A stretch of DNA of 64,000 nucleotides from Microbacterium sp. SSM24 (GCF_025989145.1 NZ_JAPDNQ010000001.1:310001-374000); one strand, 5' to 3'. Shown: positions 1-9,999, counted from the stretch's first letter. Numbers and translations: made by a program. Notes: generated by a model not told the origin, from the sequence alone.

Positions 1-187
1 CGTGGAGCCACGCGTTCGCGGAGTAGTTCAGGTAGTCGCCGCCGTCATGGCTGAAGCTGACGCGGTGGGTGAACTCGCCCGCGTAGGCATGGCCGGCGTA
101 ATCGATGACCCCGGTGCCCTCCCAGACGCCGACGAGCCACGAGAGAGGCGCGAGATCCGCGGGAAGGTCGGTCGGCAGGTCGAACAC
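1..187 (-). CDS. FABP-like / nitrobindin family protein (3' end cut by window edge)
   Basis: The N-terminal 62 residues are present and the rest lies outside the window. The segment [15 protein letters not shown] followed by an aromatic, beta-rich stretch is characteristic of the nitrobindin (DUF1794, THAP4-like) heme-binding beta-barrel family, whose members bind ferric heme and can isomerise peroxynitrite. I chose the GTG at 187 because family members start with a short [13 protein letters not shown] leader; upstream codons in frame give no better start. The 37-aa membrane protein lies 11 nt upstream on the same strand and may be cotranscribed. Family assignment is fairly sure; heme binding is inferred. 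Confidence 0.7.
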   Translation of the reverse strand, partial: MFDLPTDLPADLAPLSWLVGVWEGTGVIDYAGHAYAGEFTHRVSFSHDGGDYLNYSANAWLH

Positions 188-198
188 GGCGCGGCCGA

Positions 199-312
199 TC
201 AGCGCTGGCCGCGGTACAGGTTCTTCAGGACGACGACCGAGACGAAGGCGATCGCGAGCGTCGCCAGACCGAGCAGACCCACGAAGAACATCTCGAGCGC
301 GAAGAGATCCAT
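199..312 (-). CDS. Small single-pass membrane protein, 37 aa
   Basis: This ATG-initiated ORF encodes [14 protein letters not shown] followed by a continuous hydrophobic segment (about residues 8-28) and a basic end, KNLYRGQR. It is a one-helix protein with a positively charged C-terminus, which suggests an Nout-Cin orientation. It sits just upstream of the nitrobindin-like gene on the same strand. The function is unknown. Support is the strong hydrophobic pattern, good codon usage and tight spacing; no motif identifies a family. Confidence 0.5.
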   Translation of the reverse strand: MDLFALEMFFVGLLGLATLAIAFVSVVVLKNLYRGQR

Positions 313-335
313 GGGTCCAGTCTAGCCAGGCCGAT

Positions 336-626
336 TCAGCCCGGGACGATCGAGGCCAGGCCGAAGCCGAGGCTGATGACGCCCATGACCAGGAGTGCGC
401 CCAGCGCGCTCGCGGCGACCCGTTCGGTGAACCCCTGCGAGCGACCTCCCCACAGCTGGATGGCGAACGCGAGGATGAGGCATCCGCCCAGTCCGACGGC
501 GAGCCACTGCGCACGCCACGCGTCTCCCGCCAGCACGCCGACGAGCACGCCGATCACGGCAGCGACGACCCACACGGCGATGATGCCGCCGAGAGTGCGA
601 CGGGGAGCGAGTTCAGGCACGGCCAC
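336..626 (-). CDS. Hypothetical three-helix membrane protein
   Basis: About 96 residues when started at the GTG at 626 (a second GTG lies at 620); a longer reading would add an N-terminus without hydrophobic or conserved character. Three hydrophobic segments are visible: after RRTLGG ([16 protein letters not shown]), after AWRAQ, and near the C-terminus before SIVPG. It is predicted to be a cytoplasmic-membrane protein of unknown role. It is transcribed away from the regulator gene at 765, so the intergenic region 627-764 probably carries both promoters. Confidence 0.5.
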   Translation of the reverse strand: MAVPELAPRRTLGGIIAVWVVAAVIGVLVGVLAGDAWRAQWLAVGLGGCLILAFAIQLWGGRSQGFTERVAASALGALLVMGVISLGFGLASIVPG

Positions 627-717
627 GCGCCCATTCTCGCCCACGACGCAGCGAGATGCACCACTGGGACGGATGTCGCGCAGCATCCGTCCGCGGAGCG
701 GCCCGTCCGCCACGCCC

Positions 718-723
718 TACACT
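718..723 (+). promoter_or_regulatory. Candidate -10 element of the GlnR-like gene
   Basis: TACACT fits the actinobacterial TANNNT -10 consensus and lies 42 nt before the TTG start at 765. No convincing -35 is visible. An 8-bp inverted repeat (668-675 with 684-691) lies just upstream and could be an operator or the end of the divergent transcript. Confidence 0.35.
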
Positions 724-764
724 GGGGGCAACGGCGTGCCCCCGCGCGCCGGGAAGGCGACGCT

Positions 765-1463
765 TTGGCACAGCTCCTGGTTCTGAGCTCCGCGCACGGA
801 GCCGGTCCCGTCCTGCCCTCGCTCGAACTGCTGAGCCACCGTGTGCGCCAGATCCCCGCGGAACCCGCGCAGCTGGTGAACGCACCGAGCGCCGACGTCA
901 TCTTCGTCGATGCGCGCATCGATCTCGTCGGCGCCAAGTCGCTGTGCAAGATCCTCAACACCACGGGCCTCGACGCGCCGCTGCTGCTGGTCGTCACGGA
1001 GGGCGGACTGACCGCCGTGTCGACGGACTGGGGCATCGACGACGTCATCCTGATGAACGCCGGACCCGCCGAGGTCGACGCGCGGGTGCGCCTCGCGATC
1101 GGACGGATGAGCCAGGAGCAGGTCTCGACCCGCATCCAGACGTCGGGCATCACGATCGACGAGGCGTCGTACTCGGCCAAGGTGCACGGCAAGCCGCTCG
1201 ACCTCACGTACAAGGAGTTCCAGCTCCTCCACTTCTTCGCGACCCATCCGTCGCGCGTGTTCACCCGCGAACAGCTGCTGAGCGAGGTGTGGGGCTACGA
1301 CTACTTCGGGGGCACGCGCACGGTCGACGTGCACGTGCGACGTCTGCGCGCGAAACTCGGCGACCTGGAGCAGCTGATCGGCACCGTCCGCAACGTCGGC
1401 TATCGCTTCAACGTCTACGAGGACGACCAGATCCCCTCGCCGCGCGAGCGCACGGGCGCCTGA
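765..1463 (+). CDS. glnR: GlnR-like OmpR-family orphan response regulator
   Basis: 232 aa from a TTG start with GGAAGG seven bases upstream. The N-terminal receiver-like domain (1-115) carries GlnR-type segments such as [23 protein letters not shown] and [13 protein letters not shown]. The C-terminal OmpR winged helix (about 130-225) includes [10 protein letters not shown], the HTH before [24 protein letters not shown], and VGYRF. Asp49 occupies the phosphorylation position, but the acidic pair expected near residue 8 is replaced by Ser-Ser, so it is an atypical receiver like GlnR of Streptomyces, the global nitrogen regulator. No sensor kinase lies nearby. Its position before ppk and pst suggests a nitrogen/phosphate cross-talk neighbourhood. 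The GlnR label is by resemblance. Confidence 0.7.
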   Translation: MAQLLVLSSAHGAGPVLPSLELLSHRVRQIPAEPAQLVNAPSADVIFVDARIDLVGAKSLCKILNTTGLDAPLLLVVTEGGLTAVSTDWGIDDVILMNAGPAEVDARVRLAIGRMSQEQVSTRIQTSGITIDEASYSAKVHGKPLDLTYKEFQLLHFFATHPSRVFTREQLLSEVWGYDYFGGTRTVDVHVRRLRAKLGDLEQLIGTVRNVGYRFNVYEDDQIPSPRERTGA

Positions 1464-1513
1464 CACCGGACCCCGTTCACACTCTCGTCACCTGTCCCTG
1501 CAATGATGAGGGG

Positions 1514-3676
1514 ATGATCGATCACGAGGTGCTCGACGCGGGGCTCGGCGACGCGGACGACGACGACTTCGACCTGGACGAAGAGCAGGATGCGCAGCTC
1601 CCCGAGCACCGCTACCTGGACCGCGAGCTGAGCTGGCTCGCATTCAACCAGCGCGTGCTCGAGCTGGCCGAGGACACGAACCTCCCCGTCATCGAGCGCG
1701 CCAACTTCCTGGCGATCTTCGCGAGCAACCTCGACGAGTTCTTCATGGTGCGCGTCGCCGGACTCAAGCGCCGGATCGTGACCGGCCTCGCGGTACCCAC
1801 CAATGTCGGGCGGGCGCCCGCCGAGGTGCTCGCCGACATCTCCGTCGAGGCGCACCGGCTCCAGCTCCGTCACGCGGAGGCGTGGACGAGCCAGGTCATG
1901 CCGGCCCTCGCCGAGGCGGGAGTGAACGTCGTGGCATACGACGCCCTCGACGCCGCAGACCGCGAAGCGCTCTACGAGTACTTCCAGGCGCAGGTCTTCC
2001 CCGTGCTCATGCCGCTCGCGGTCGACCCCGCCCATCCCTTCCCCTACATCTCGGGCCTCTCGCTCAACCTCGCCATCCGCATCCGCAACGCCCGCACCGG
2101 ACGCCAGGAGTTCGCGCGCCTCAAGGTGCCGCCCATGCTCCCCCGCTTCGTGCAGGTGCCCTCGAGCGACGGCGCGCTGCGCTACCTGCCGCTCGAGGAC
2201 CTCATCTCGAACCACCTCGACGATCTCTTCCCCGGCATGGAGGTGCTCGACCACCACGCGTTCCGCCTCACCCGCAACGAGGACGTCGCGATCGAGGAGG
2301 ACGAGTCCGAGAACCTCATCCAGGCGCTCGAGGCCGAACTGCTGCGCCGCCGGTTCGGCCCGCCCATCCGGCTCGAGATCACCGACGACATGGACGAGGT
2401 CACCCTCGAACTGCTGATCCGCGAGCTCGACATCACCGCGCAGGAGGTCTACCGCCTCCCCGGCCCGCTCGACCTGCGGGGGCTGTTCGACCTGCGCATC
2501 GACCGGCCGGACCTCAAGTTCAAACCGCATGTGCCCACCACGGCGATGGCGTTCCAGCCCGGCGACAACAACGAGCGGCCCGACGTCTTCGCGTCGATCC
2601 GCAAGGGCGACGTGCTCGTGCATCACCCGTACGAGTCGTTCGCGACGAGCGTGCAGGCGTTCCTCGAGCAGGCGGCCAAGGACCCGCACGTGCTCGCCAT
2701 CAAGCAGACGCTCTATCGCACGTCGGGCGACAGCCCGATCGTCGAGGCGCTGATCGATGCCGCCGAGGCCGGCAAGCAGGTGCTCGCACTCGTCGAGATC
2801 AAGGCCCGCTTCGACGAGGCGAACAACATCCTGTGGGCGCGCAAGCTCGAGAAGGCGGGCGTGCACGTCGTCTACGGACTGGTCGGCCTGAAGACCCACT
2901 GCAAGCTCGCACTCGTCATCCGCGAAGAGGGCGGCGTGCTGCGCAGCTACAGCCACATCGGCACGGGCAACTACAACCCCAAGACGAGCCGCATCTACGA
3001 GGACTTCGGCCTGTTCACCGTCGACGACCAGGTCGGACGGGACCTCACCCGACTGTTCAACGAGCTGAGCGGCTACGCGATCGAGAAGAAGTTCAAGCGC
3101 CTCCTCGTCGCCCCCCTGCACCTGCGGAAGGGACTCCTGAGACTGATCGACAAGGAGCGCCGCAACGCGCTGGCGGGCAAGCCCGCGAGCGTGCGAATCA
3201 AGGTCAACTCGATGGTCGACGAGCAGATCATCGACGCCCTCTACCGTGCGAGCCAGGCCGGTGTGAAGGTCGACGTGTGGGTGCGCGGCATCTGCTCGCT
3301 CAAGCCGGGCGTCCCCGGCATGAGCGAGAACATCCGGGTGCGGAGCATCCTGGGCCGCTACCTCGAGCATTCGCGCATCTTCTCGTTCCACAACGACGGC
3401 GACCCGCAGCTCTACATCGGCAGCGCCGACATGATGCATCGAAACCTCGATCGCCGCGTCGAGGCGCTCGTGCGCGTGACCGCACCGGCCCACGTCAAGG
3501 AGCTCGGCGACTTCTTCGACCTTGCGATGAGCGACTCCTCGAGTTCGTGGCATCTCGGCCCCGACGGCGAGTGGATCCGCCACAACGTGGGCGAGGACGG
3601 CCATCTCCTCGTCGACGTGCAGGACCGCACCATGACCACCGTGCAGCGCCGTCGGCGGGCACGCGCGGTGCGATGA
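1514..3676 (+). CDS. ppk1: Polyphosphate kinase 1
   Basis: 720 aa, the usual size of PPK1, which reversibly polymerises the gamma-phosphate of ATP into polyphosphate at the inner membrane. Domains in order are an acidic N-terminal extension, the N domain ([19 protein letters not shown]), the head domain, and two phospholipase-D-like catalytic domains. The histidine in [10 protein letters not shown] (about H462) is the likely phosphorylated residue, and the one in [10 protein letters not shown] (about H619) the second catalytic histidine; [10 protein letters not shown] is a further signature. The ATG at 1514 has GAGGGG directly adjacent, so the in-frame GTG at 1529 is an alternative start. The stop overlaps the next ATG by four bases, indicating coupled translation with mutT1. 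Confidence 0.95.
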   Translation: MIDHEVLDAGLGDADDDDFDLDEEQDAQLPEHRYLDRELSWLAFNQRVLELAEDTNLPVIERANFLAIFASNLDEFFMVRVAGLKRRIVTGLAVPTNVGRAPAEVLADISVEAHRLQLRHAEAWTSQVMPALAEAGVNVVAYDALDAADREALYEYFQAQVFPVLMPLAVDPAHPFPYISGLSLNLAIRIRNARTGRQEFARLKVPPMLPRFVQVPSSDGALRYLPLEDLISNHLDDLFPGMEVLDHHAFRLTRNEDVAIEEDESENLIQALEAELLRRRFGPPIRLEITDDMDEVTLELLIRELDITAQEVYRLPGPLDLRGLFDLRIDRPDLKFKPHVPTTAMAFQPGDNNERPDVFASIRKGDVLVHHPYESFATSVQAFLEQAAKDPHVLAIKQTLYRTSGDSPIVEALIDAAEAGKQVLALVEIKARFDEANNILWARKLEKAGVHVVYGLVGLKTHCKLALVIREEGGVLRSYSHIGTGNYNPKTSRIYEDFGLFTVDDQVGRDLTRLFNELSGYAIEKKFKRLLVAPLHLRKGLLRLIDKERRNALAGKPASVRIKVNSMVDEQIIDALYRASQAGVKVDVWVRGICSLKPGVPGMSENIRVRSILGRYLEHSRIFSFHNDGDPQLYIGSADMMHRNLDRRVEALVRVTAPAHVKELGDFFDLAMSDSSSSWHLGPDGEWIRHNVGEDGHLLVDVQDRTMTTVQRRRRARAVR

Positions 3677-4611
3677 CGGAGACCGCGGTCTACGCCGCGG
3701 GCGGTGTCGTCTGGCGCGTCGTGGACGGCAAACTGCGCGTGCTGCTGATCCACCGCACCCGCTACCGCGACGTGACGCTCCCCAAGGGCAAGGTCGATCC
3801 CGGCGAGATGCTCGCCGAGACCGCCGTGCGCGAGATCTTCGAGGAGACCGGCATCCGTGTCGCCCTGGGCATGGCCATCGGCGTCTCGCGCTACCGGCTG
3901 CCCAGCAAGCGCACCAAGATCGTGCACTACTGGTCGGCGGAGGCGACGGATGCCGCGATCCGCGCGTCCGCCTTCGTGCCGAACAAGGAGATCGCCGCGA
4001 TCGAGTGGGTGACGGCGAAGAAGGCGCGCTCCCGCCTCAGCTATCCCGTCGATGTCGAGATCCTCGAGAACTTCCTCCGCCTAGTCGACGAGGGCGTGCT
4101 GCGCACCTTCCCCATCATCGTGCTGCGCCACGCCAAGGCGCTCGCTCGCGAGGAATGGGACGGTGAGGATGCCGCGCGCCCGCTCGCACCCCGTGGCAAG
4201 AAGCAGGCGAACTCGATCGTCGGTCCGCTGCTCGCCTTCGGCGCGCGCAAGCTGGTGTCGAGTCCCGCCGTGCGCTGCATGAAGACGGTCACGCCGCTCG
4301 CCGCCGCGCTGGGCCGCAAGGTCGAGAAGACGTCGCTCATCAGTCAGGACGCGTGGGAGGACGGCGAATCCGACGCTCGCACGATCATCGGTCAGCGCGT
4401 GCGCGCACGGAAGGCCGCCGTGCTGTGCAGCCACGGTCCCGTGCTGCCCGACATCCTGTCGGAGCTCGCGCTCGCGACGGGCACGCTGCGGGGGTCCTAC
4501 CTCGGCAGCGCCTCTGCGCTCGAGCCGGGCGCGTTCTCGGTCGTGCATCTCTCCGTCGAGAACCCCGGATCGGGCATCGTCGCGATCGAGACCCACATAC
4601 CCAAGGTCTGA
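3673..4611 (+). CDS. mutT1: NUDIX hydrolase fused to histidine phosphatase (MutT1 type)
   Basis: 312 aa with two domains. The N-terminal NUDIX domain (1-135) has the complete box [20 protein letters not shown] followed by TG. The C-terminal histidine phosphatase domain (about 148-312) begins with VLRHAKA (catalytic His153) and has a second phosphatase motif CSHGPVLPD. Mycobacterial MutT1 has the same architecture, lies next to ppk, and hydrolyses 8-oxo-dGTP/GTP and diadenosine polyphosphates. The ATG at 3673 overlaps the ppk stop (ATGA). The product is therefore likely a nucleotide-pool sanitiser co-expressed with polyphosphate kinase. Confidence 0.88.
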   Translation: MTETAVYAAGGVVWRVVDGKLRVLLIHRTRYRDVTLPKGKVDPGEMLAETAVREIFEETGIRVALGMAIGVSRYRLPSKRTKIVHYWSAEATDAAIRASAFVPNKEIAAIEWVTAKKARSRLSYPVDVEILENFLRLVDEGVLRTFPIIVLRHAKALAREEWDGEDAARPLAPRGKKQANSIVGPLLAFGARKLVSSPAVRCMKTVTPLAAALGRKVEKTSLISQDAWEDGESDARTIIGQRVRARKAAVLCSHGPVLPDILSELALATGTLRGSYLGSASALEPGAFSVVHLSVENPGSGIVAIETHIPKV

Positions 4612-4675
4612 GCGACGGCCGCGCCGGCGCAGAGGTGAACGAGCGCGCATCCCGATGCATGGATGTCGGCGCTCC

Positions 4676-4693
4676 GTTCACCTCCCGTTTACC
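4676..4693 (+). promoter_or_regulatory. PHO-box-like direct repeat upstream of pstS
   Basis: GTTCACC (4676-4682) and GTTTACC (4687-4693) are spaced by exactly 11 bp. This matches the direct-repeat architecture of the actinobacterial PhoP PHO box (11-bp units with a conserved GTTCACC core). A TANNNT element (TACGTT, 4725-4730) follows at promoter-like distance, and pstS starts at 4810. It is expected to bind phosphorylated PhoP under phosphate limitation. The repeat is seen directly; the binding is inferred. Confidence 0.65.
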
Positions 4694-4809
4694 AGCCGAG
4701 CGCAGTCTCTTAAGAGTCCGAGCCTACGTTTCAGTGCGAACCCCGCACCGGGTTCACTACCCGAAGCCCTCTGTGGCCTCATTTCCCTGACACGTGAAGG
4801 ATTCACACA

Positions 4810-5919
4810 GTGAAGATCTCCCGCATCGCCCAGGTGGGCGCTATCGCCGCAATCGCGGCCCTCGCCCTCGCCGGCTGCGCCTCCAACGAGACCCCGGGCG
4901 AGCCCTCGGGCTCCGCACCCGTCTCCGACCTGAAGGGCGCCATCGCCGGTGGCGGCGCTTCCTCGCAGGAAGTCGCCGTCCAGACCTGGACCGCCGGCGT
5001 CCAGGGCGCCAACCCCGACGTCGACATCACGTACGACCCCTCGGGCTCGGGTGCCGGTCGCGACTCGTTCATCGCCGGCGCCGTCCAGTTCGCCGGCTCC
5101 GACCGCGCGTTCAAGGCCGAAGAGATCACCGACAGCACCTTCGCCGGCTGCGTCGAAGACACCGACATCGTCGAGCTGCCGCTGTACATCTCGCCGATCG
5201 CCGTGATCTTCAATGTCGAGGGCGTCGAGAGCCTCGACCTCGATGCCGCCACGATCGCCGGGATCTTCGCCGGCCAGATCACGAACTGGAACGACGCCGC
5301 GATCGCCGACCAGAACCCGGACGCCACGCTGCCCGACCTCGCGATCACCCCGGTCGTGCGCTCGGACAAGTCCGGCACCACCGGCAACTTCACCGACTAC
5401 CTCGCCGCGACGGCGGAGAGCGTCTGGACCTTCGGCTCGGTCGAGGAGTGGCCCGCCACGTCCGTGACCCCCGAGTCGGCGCAGGGCACCTCGGGTGTCG
5501 TCGCGGCCGTCGAGGGTGGCTCCGGCACGATCGGCTACGCCGACGCGTCGCGCGCCGGTGACCTCGGCACCGTCGCGATCAAGGTCGGCGACGAGTACAT
5601 CGCGTACTCGCCCGAGGCCGCCGCGAAGGCCGCCGACGTCTCGACCCTCGAAGAGGGCCGCGGCGCAGGTGACCTCGCGATCAAGATCGACCGCACCACG
5701 ACCGAGGCCGGCGCCTACCCGCTGATCCTCATCAGCTACAGCATCGCGTGCGAGCAGTACCAGGACGCAGCCGCCGCCCCGATCGTCAAGGCGTACCTCA
5801 GCTACGCCGCGTCGGTGCAGGGTCAGGATGAGGCCGCCGCCGCCGCAGGCAGCGCCCCCATCTCGGACGAGCTGCGCGACCAGGTCAACGCCGCGATCGA
5901 ACTGATCGTCACGGACTGA
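4810..5919 (+). CDS. pstS: Phosphate ABC transporter substrate-binding lipoprotein PstS
   Basis: 369 aa from a GTG with GAAGGA eight bases upstream. The lipoprotein signal peptide ends in LALAGCAS, giving Cys21 or so as the lipidated residue. The mature protein has phosphate-binding family features: GGGASSQEVAVQTW, YDPSGSGAGRDSF, FAGSDRAF, ITNWNDAAI and VRSDKSGTTGNFTDYL. It captures orthophosphate outside the membrane for PstCAB. It is the first gene of pstSCAB, downstream of a PHO-box-like repeat, and is followed by a strong hairpin before pstC. Confidence 0.95.
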   Translation: MKISRIAQVGAIAAIAALALAGCASNETPGEPSGSAPVSDLKGAIAGGGASSQEVAVQTWTAGVQGANPDVDITYDPSGSGAGRDSFIAGAVQFAGSDRAFKAEEITDSTFAGCVEDTDIVELPLYISPIAVIFNVEGVESLDLDAATIAGIFAGQITNWNDAAIADQNPDATLPDLAITPVVRSDKSGTTGNFTDYLAATAESVWTFGSVEEWPATSVTPESAQGTSGVVAAVEGGSGTIGYADASRAGDLGTVAIKVGDEYIAYSPEAAAKAADVSTLEEGRGAGDLAIKIDRTTTEAGAYPLILISYSIACEQYQDAAAAPIVKAYLSYAASVQGQDEAAAAAGSAPISDELRDQVNAAIELIVTD

Positions 5920-5925
5920 CACCAC

Positions 5926-5962
5926 TGACCCGGCCCGGCGGCCACACCGCCGGGCCGGGTCA
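5926..5962 (+). terminator. 16-bp perfect hairpin between pstS and pstC
   Basis: Arms 5926-5941 and 5947-5962 are perfect reverse complements with loop CCACA. There is no T-run, so it more likely acts as a partial terminator or as a 3' stabiliser of the pstS transcript. That would give more PstS than membrane components. Confidence 0.7.
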
Positions 5963-5997
5963 TCCACGCCCCCGCCACCCCGGACGAACGAGACCTC

Positions 5998-6939
5998 ATG
6001 ACGACAACCACTGCGCCACCTGCGAAGACCACGCAGCGGGCCGGCGACCGCTGGTTCTCCAGAACCGCACTGTTCGCGGGATCGATGATCCTCGTGACGC
6101 TCGCGGCCGTCGCCATCTTCCTCTTCGTCCAGTCCATTCCCGGGATCACTGCGACCAGTGACAACGCGTCGATCATCACGACCAACTTCTGGGACTACGT
6201 CTGGCCCCTCGCCTTCGGCACGGTGTGGGCATCGATCCTGGCACTCATCATGGCGGTGCCCCTCGCCATCGCTGTCGCCCTCTTCATCTCTCACTACGCC
6301 CCGCGTCGACTCGCTCAGACCCTCGGCTACATCGTCGACCTGTTGGCCGCAGTCCCGTCGGTCGTCTTCGGCCTGTGGGGCATCCTGGTCCTCGCTCCCG
6401 CGGTTCAGCCCGTCTATGCCTGGTTGGTCGACAACATGGGCTGGTTCCCGCTGTTCGGCGGCCCCGTCTCGGCGACGGGCCGCACGATCTTCACGGCGGC
6501 GATCGTCCTCGCCGTCATGGTCGTGCCGATCATCACCGCGATCTGCCGCGAGATCTTCCTGCAGACGCCGGTCCTCCATGAGGAGGCGGCCCTCGCCCTG
6601 GGCGCCACCCGCTGGGAGATGGTCCGCATGTCCGTCTTCCCCTTCGCGCGCAGCGGCATCGTCTCGGCCTCGATGCTCGGCCTCGGCCGCGCGCTCGGCG
6701 AGACGATGGCCGTCGCGATGGTGCTCTCGGCCTCGGGCGTGATCACGTTCCAGCTGTTCACCGCGCGCAACCCCTCGACGATCCCGGCCAACATCGCCCT
6801 CACCTTCCCCGAAGCGTATGGAACGAACATCAACGTCCTGATCGCGACCGGCCTCATCTTGTTCATCGTCACCTTCGCTGTGAATGCGCTCGCTCGCTGG
6901 ATCGTCAGTCGGCGCAAGGAATTCTCGGGAGCCAACTGA
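5998..6939 (+). CDS. pstC: Phosphate ABC transporter permease PstC
   Basis: 313 aa with six predicted membrane helices, the first around residues 20-45. The binding-protein-dependent transport signature is seen as LHEEAALALGATRWEMVRMSVFPFARSG split over the cytoplasmic loop, and LGRALGETMAVAMV is the typical PstC motif. With PstA it forms the membrane channel. The gene starts 78 bp after pstS, past the hairpin, and ends one base before pstA, so pstC, pstA and pstB are probably one message. Confidence 0.93.
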   Translation: MTTTTAPPAKTTQRAGDRWFSRTALFAGSMILVTLAAVAIFLFVQSIPGITATSDNASIITTNFWDYVWPLAFGTVWASILALIMAVPLAIAVALFISHYAPRRLAQTLGYIVDLLAAVPSVVFGLWGILVLAPAVQPVYAWLVDNMGWFPLFGGPVSATGRTIFTAAIVLAVMVVPIITAICREIFLQTPVLHEEAALALGATRWEMVRMSVFPFARSGIVSASMLGLGRALGETMAVAMVLSASGVITFQLFTARNPSTIPANIALTFPEAYGTNINVLIATGLILFIVTFAVNALARWIVSRRKEFSGAN

Positions 6940-6940
6940 C

Positions 6941-8047
6941 ATGACGACGATCCAGACTCCCCCGCTCGCGCCTGAGGCGCCGAGCATCACCCCCTCCGCA
7001 CGCCTCACCAGCGGACGCCTGCCGCGATGGGCACCGTGGGCGCTGCTCGCCGGAACCGCCGCCGTCGCGGGGCTCGTGATGGCCATGCTCACCGTCGCGA
7101 GCGGGGATGAGTTCAGCCTCGCCGGCTGGGCGATCTTCACCGCGATCGGCTACCTGATCCTCATCGCGGTGATCTCCGCGATCGTCGAGGGCCGCCGCAA
7201 GGCCGTCGACCGTGTCGTGACCGGCGTCGTGAGCATCGCCTTCCTCATCGCGATGGTCCCGCTCGTCTCGGTCGCCTACACGGTGGTCGTCAACGGCGTG
7301 GCGGCCTTCAGCGCGGAGTTCTTCACGAGCTCGATGCGCAACGTCGTCGGCGAAGGCGGAGGCATCCTCCACGCCATCGTCGGCACGCTCCTCATCACAC
7401 TCGCCGCCGCCGTCATCTCGATCCCGATCGGCATCTTCACCGCGATCTACCTCGTCGAGTACGGCGCAGGCAACCGACTCGCTCGCGGCATCACGTTCCT
7501 CGTCGACGTCATGACCGGCATCCCCTCCATCGTCGCGGGCCTCTTCGCCTACTCGCTGTTCGCACTGTTCCTCGGACCGGGCATTCGCATGGGCATCATG
7601 GGCTCGATCGCCCTGTCGGTGCTGATGATCCCGGTCGTGGTCCGCTCCAGCGAGGAGATGCTGCGCCTGGTGCCGAACGAGCTTCGTGAGGCGTCGTATG
7701 CACTCGGCGTTCCGAAGTGGCTCACGATCGCCAAGGTGGTCCTCCCGACGGCCATCGCCGGAATCACGACCGGCGTCATGCTCTCCATCTCCCGCGTCAT
7801 CGGCGAGACCGCGCCGCTCCTGCTCACCGCGGGCGTGGCCACCTCGATGAACTACAACCTCTTCGAGGGACGCATGATGACCCTCCCGGTGTTCGCGTAC
7901 ACCCAGTACATGAATCAGGGCATCCCGCCCGAGGCGTATATCGACCGGGCCTGGGGCGCCGCCCTCGTGCTGATCATCATCGTGATGGTGCTCAACCTCG
8001 TCGCGCGCCTGGTCGCAAAGATCTTCTCCCCCAAGCTGGGCCGCTGA
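6941..8047 (+). CDS. pstA: Phosphate ABC transporter permease PstA
   Basis: 368 aa from the ATG at 6941, one base after the pstC stop. It is longer than the classical PstA (about 280-300 aa) because of an N-terminal extension with two extra hydrophobic segments (about 27-50 and 57-80) before the conserved six-helix domain, a form seen in actinobacteria. The signature LREASYALGVPKWLTIAKVV lies in the cytoplasmic loop, followed by ISRVIGETAPLLL. It partners PstC in the inner membrane. Confidence 0.92.
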   Translation: MTTIQTPPLAPEAPSITPSARLTSGRLPRWAPWALLAGTAAVAGLVMAMLTVASGDEFSLAGWAIFTAIGYLILIAVISAIVEGRRKAVDRVVTGVVSIAFLIAMVPLVSVAYTVVVNGVAAFSAEFFTSSMRNVVGEGGGILHAIVGTLLITLAAAVISIPIGIFTAIYLVEYGAGNRLARGITFLVDVMTGIPSIVAGLFAYSLFALFLGPGIRMGIMGSIALSVLMIPVVVRSSEEMLRLVPNELREASYALGVPKWLTIAKVVLPTAIAGITTGVMLSISRVIGETAPLLLTAGVATSMNYNLFEGRMMTLPVFAYTQYMNQGIPPEAYIDRAWGAALVLIIIVMVLNLVARLVAKIFSPKLGR

Positions 8048-8089
8048 GCCGGGCCCCCCGAAACTTCCCGAAGCGAAATCAGAGGAATC

Positions 8090-8869
<780 letters not shown>

Positions 8870-8885
8870 CGCGGCACCTCACCGA

Positions 8886-8909
8886 GACCCCTGCCTCCGG
8901 GCGGGGGTC
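8886..8909 (+). terminator. Terminator hairpin after pstB
   Basis: Arms 8886-8895 and 8900-8909 pair with one mismatch around the loop TCCG and are followed by a short TCTTCG. The hairpin lies between the pstB stop and the convergent tetR stop, so it may serve both. Confidence 0.55.
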
Positions 8910-8917
8910 TTCGTGTC

Positions 8918-9475
8918 TCAGGCGACGGGCGTCGTGGTTCCGGTGGCGAGCGCGCCCAGCGTGTCGACCATCGAGCGCGGGTCGGATGCGGCATCCCACC
9001 CGCTCGAGACCAGCTGCTGGTAGCCGATGACCGCCGACACGATGATGACGGCCCGACGGCGGGCCTCATCAGGCGCGACTCCGGATGCCGCGACCAGCGA
9101 CGCCAGGTAGGAGACGCGTCTCTCGGTCACCGTCGACACGAAGTCTCGCACCGGCCCCGTCGCATCGGCGTAGAGCGTACGCTCCCCCGATCGCTGGCCG
9201 GTGCGGTGTGCGATCAGCTCGAGCAGACCGCCCAGCCTGGCCGAGGCCGGCCGGATGCGCTCGACCTCGGCGATGAGGTGCTCGGTCTCGAGCTCGCGCC
9301 AGCGCTCGAGGACGGCATCCACCAGCGCGGGCCGGTCAGCGAAATGCCAGTAGAACGACCCCTTCGTCGCCCCGAGGGCGCGTGCGACGGGTTCGACGGC
9401 GACGGCCGTGATGCCGTCGGCGCTGAATCGCTCGTACGCGGCGGCGATCCAGTCCTCGCGCGTGAGCCTTGCCAT
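8918..9475 (-). CDS. TetR/AcrR-family transcriptional regulator
   Basis: 185 aa starting at MARLTREDW (ATG at 9475); longer in-frame starts would cross the promoter region. The N-terminal HTH spans residues 5-50, with ITAVAVEPVARALGATKGSFYWHFADRPALV as the DNA-binding helices followed by the typical YWHF helix. The C-terminal ligand-binding part is helical with no recognisable ligand motif. A perfect 18-bp palindrome lies 36 bp upstream, between this gene and the divergent gene at 9546, and is the probable operator controlling both. Confidence 0.88.
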   Translation of the reverse strand: MARLTREDWIAAAYERFSADGITAVAVEPVARALGATKGSFYWHFADRPALVDAVLERWRELETEHLIAEVERIRPASARLGGLLELIAHRTGQRSGERTLYADATGPVRDFVSTVTERRVSYLASLVAASGVAPDEARRRAVIIVSAVIGYQQLVSSGWDAASDPRSMVDTLGALATGTTTPVA

Positions 9476-9510
9476 GTCCGTACCGTACCGTATAGTCTCA
9501 CCCGTGGAAT

Positions 9511-9528
9511 CCATACGCATGCGTATGG
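9511..9528. promoter_or_regulatory. Perfect 18-bp palindrome, probable TetR operator
   Basis: CCATACGCATGCGTATGG is its own reverse complement and sits in the divergent region between the TetR gene and the 150-aa gene. The nearby TACCG repeats (9481-9492) and TATAGT may form promoter elements. Palindromes of this length at divergent TetR promoters are typical operators. Confidence 0.65.
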
Positions 9529-9545
9529 CTCAAGGGGGAGGTGCC

Positions 9546-9998
9546 ATGAGGCAACCGGCATTCTGGTCGCTCGCGCTGGCCGACATCAGCGATCCCGACT
9601 ACACGCAGGTGTGGATCGACGTGCTCCCGGCGCACGCCACCGCAGATCCGGCCGCATGGGCGCGCAATCTCTTCTCGCGCACGGCGCTCCCCCGCTGGCT
9701 CGCCGGCGCCATCGTCGTAGGAGCCGTGCTGCGTCGGGAGCGACGTCGGTGCGACCTGTTCGCCGTGCGGCGCGTGGAAGGCGAGGAGGCTCTCGTGGCA
9801 GTCGACGCCCGCCGCGTCGACATGCGCGTCGGCGTCGGGGTCGACGAGGAACGGGCGCTCGTGCGCGTGGTGACCGCGATGCGGTTCAAAGGGCGCGGAG
9901 CCCGGCTGTGGTCCCTGCCGCTGCGCCTCTCGCTCGCCGTGCTCATGCGCGGGATGATCTCCCGCGCGCGGCGCGAGCTCTCCGGCGTGACACGCTGA
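9546..9998 (+). CDS. DUF2867-like hypothetical protein
   Basis: 150 aa from an ATG with GGGGGAG five bases upstream. The sequence has DYTQVWIDVLP near the N-terminus, LFSRTALPRWL, and VTAMRFKGRGARLWSLPLRLSLAVLM towards the C-terminus, a pattern that resembles short DUF2867 proteins. No catalytic residues can be assigned. It is divergent from the TetR gene across the palindrome and is probably its regulatory target. Its function is unknown. Confidence 0.7.
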   Translation: MRQPAFWSLALADISDPDYTQVWIDVLPAHATADPAAWARNLFSRTALPRWLAGAIVVGAVLRRERRRCDLFAVRRVEGEEALVAVDARRVDMRVGVGVDEERALVRVVTAMRFKGRGARLWSLPLRLSLAVLMRGMISRARRELSGVTR

Positions 9999-9999
9999 T

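Noticed and set aside
1415..3604. Long minus-strand open frame opposite ppk
   Set aside because: It is the mirror of a strongly biased plus-strand gene; the product is Val/Glu/Asp-rich with no domain and no ribosome-binding site.
4678..7140. 820-codon minus-strand frame opposite pstS, pstC and the start of pstA
   Set aside because: A frame without stops is expected opposite GC-rich genes; the translation is low complexity and unlike any protein family.
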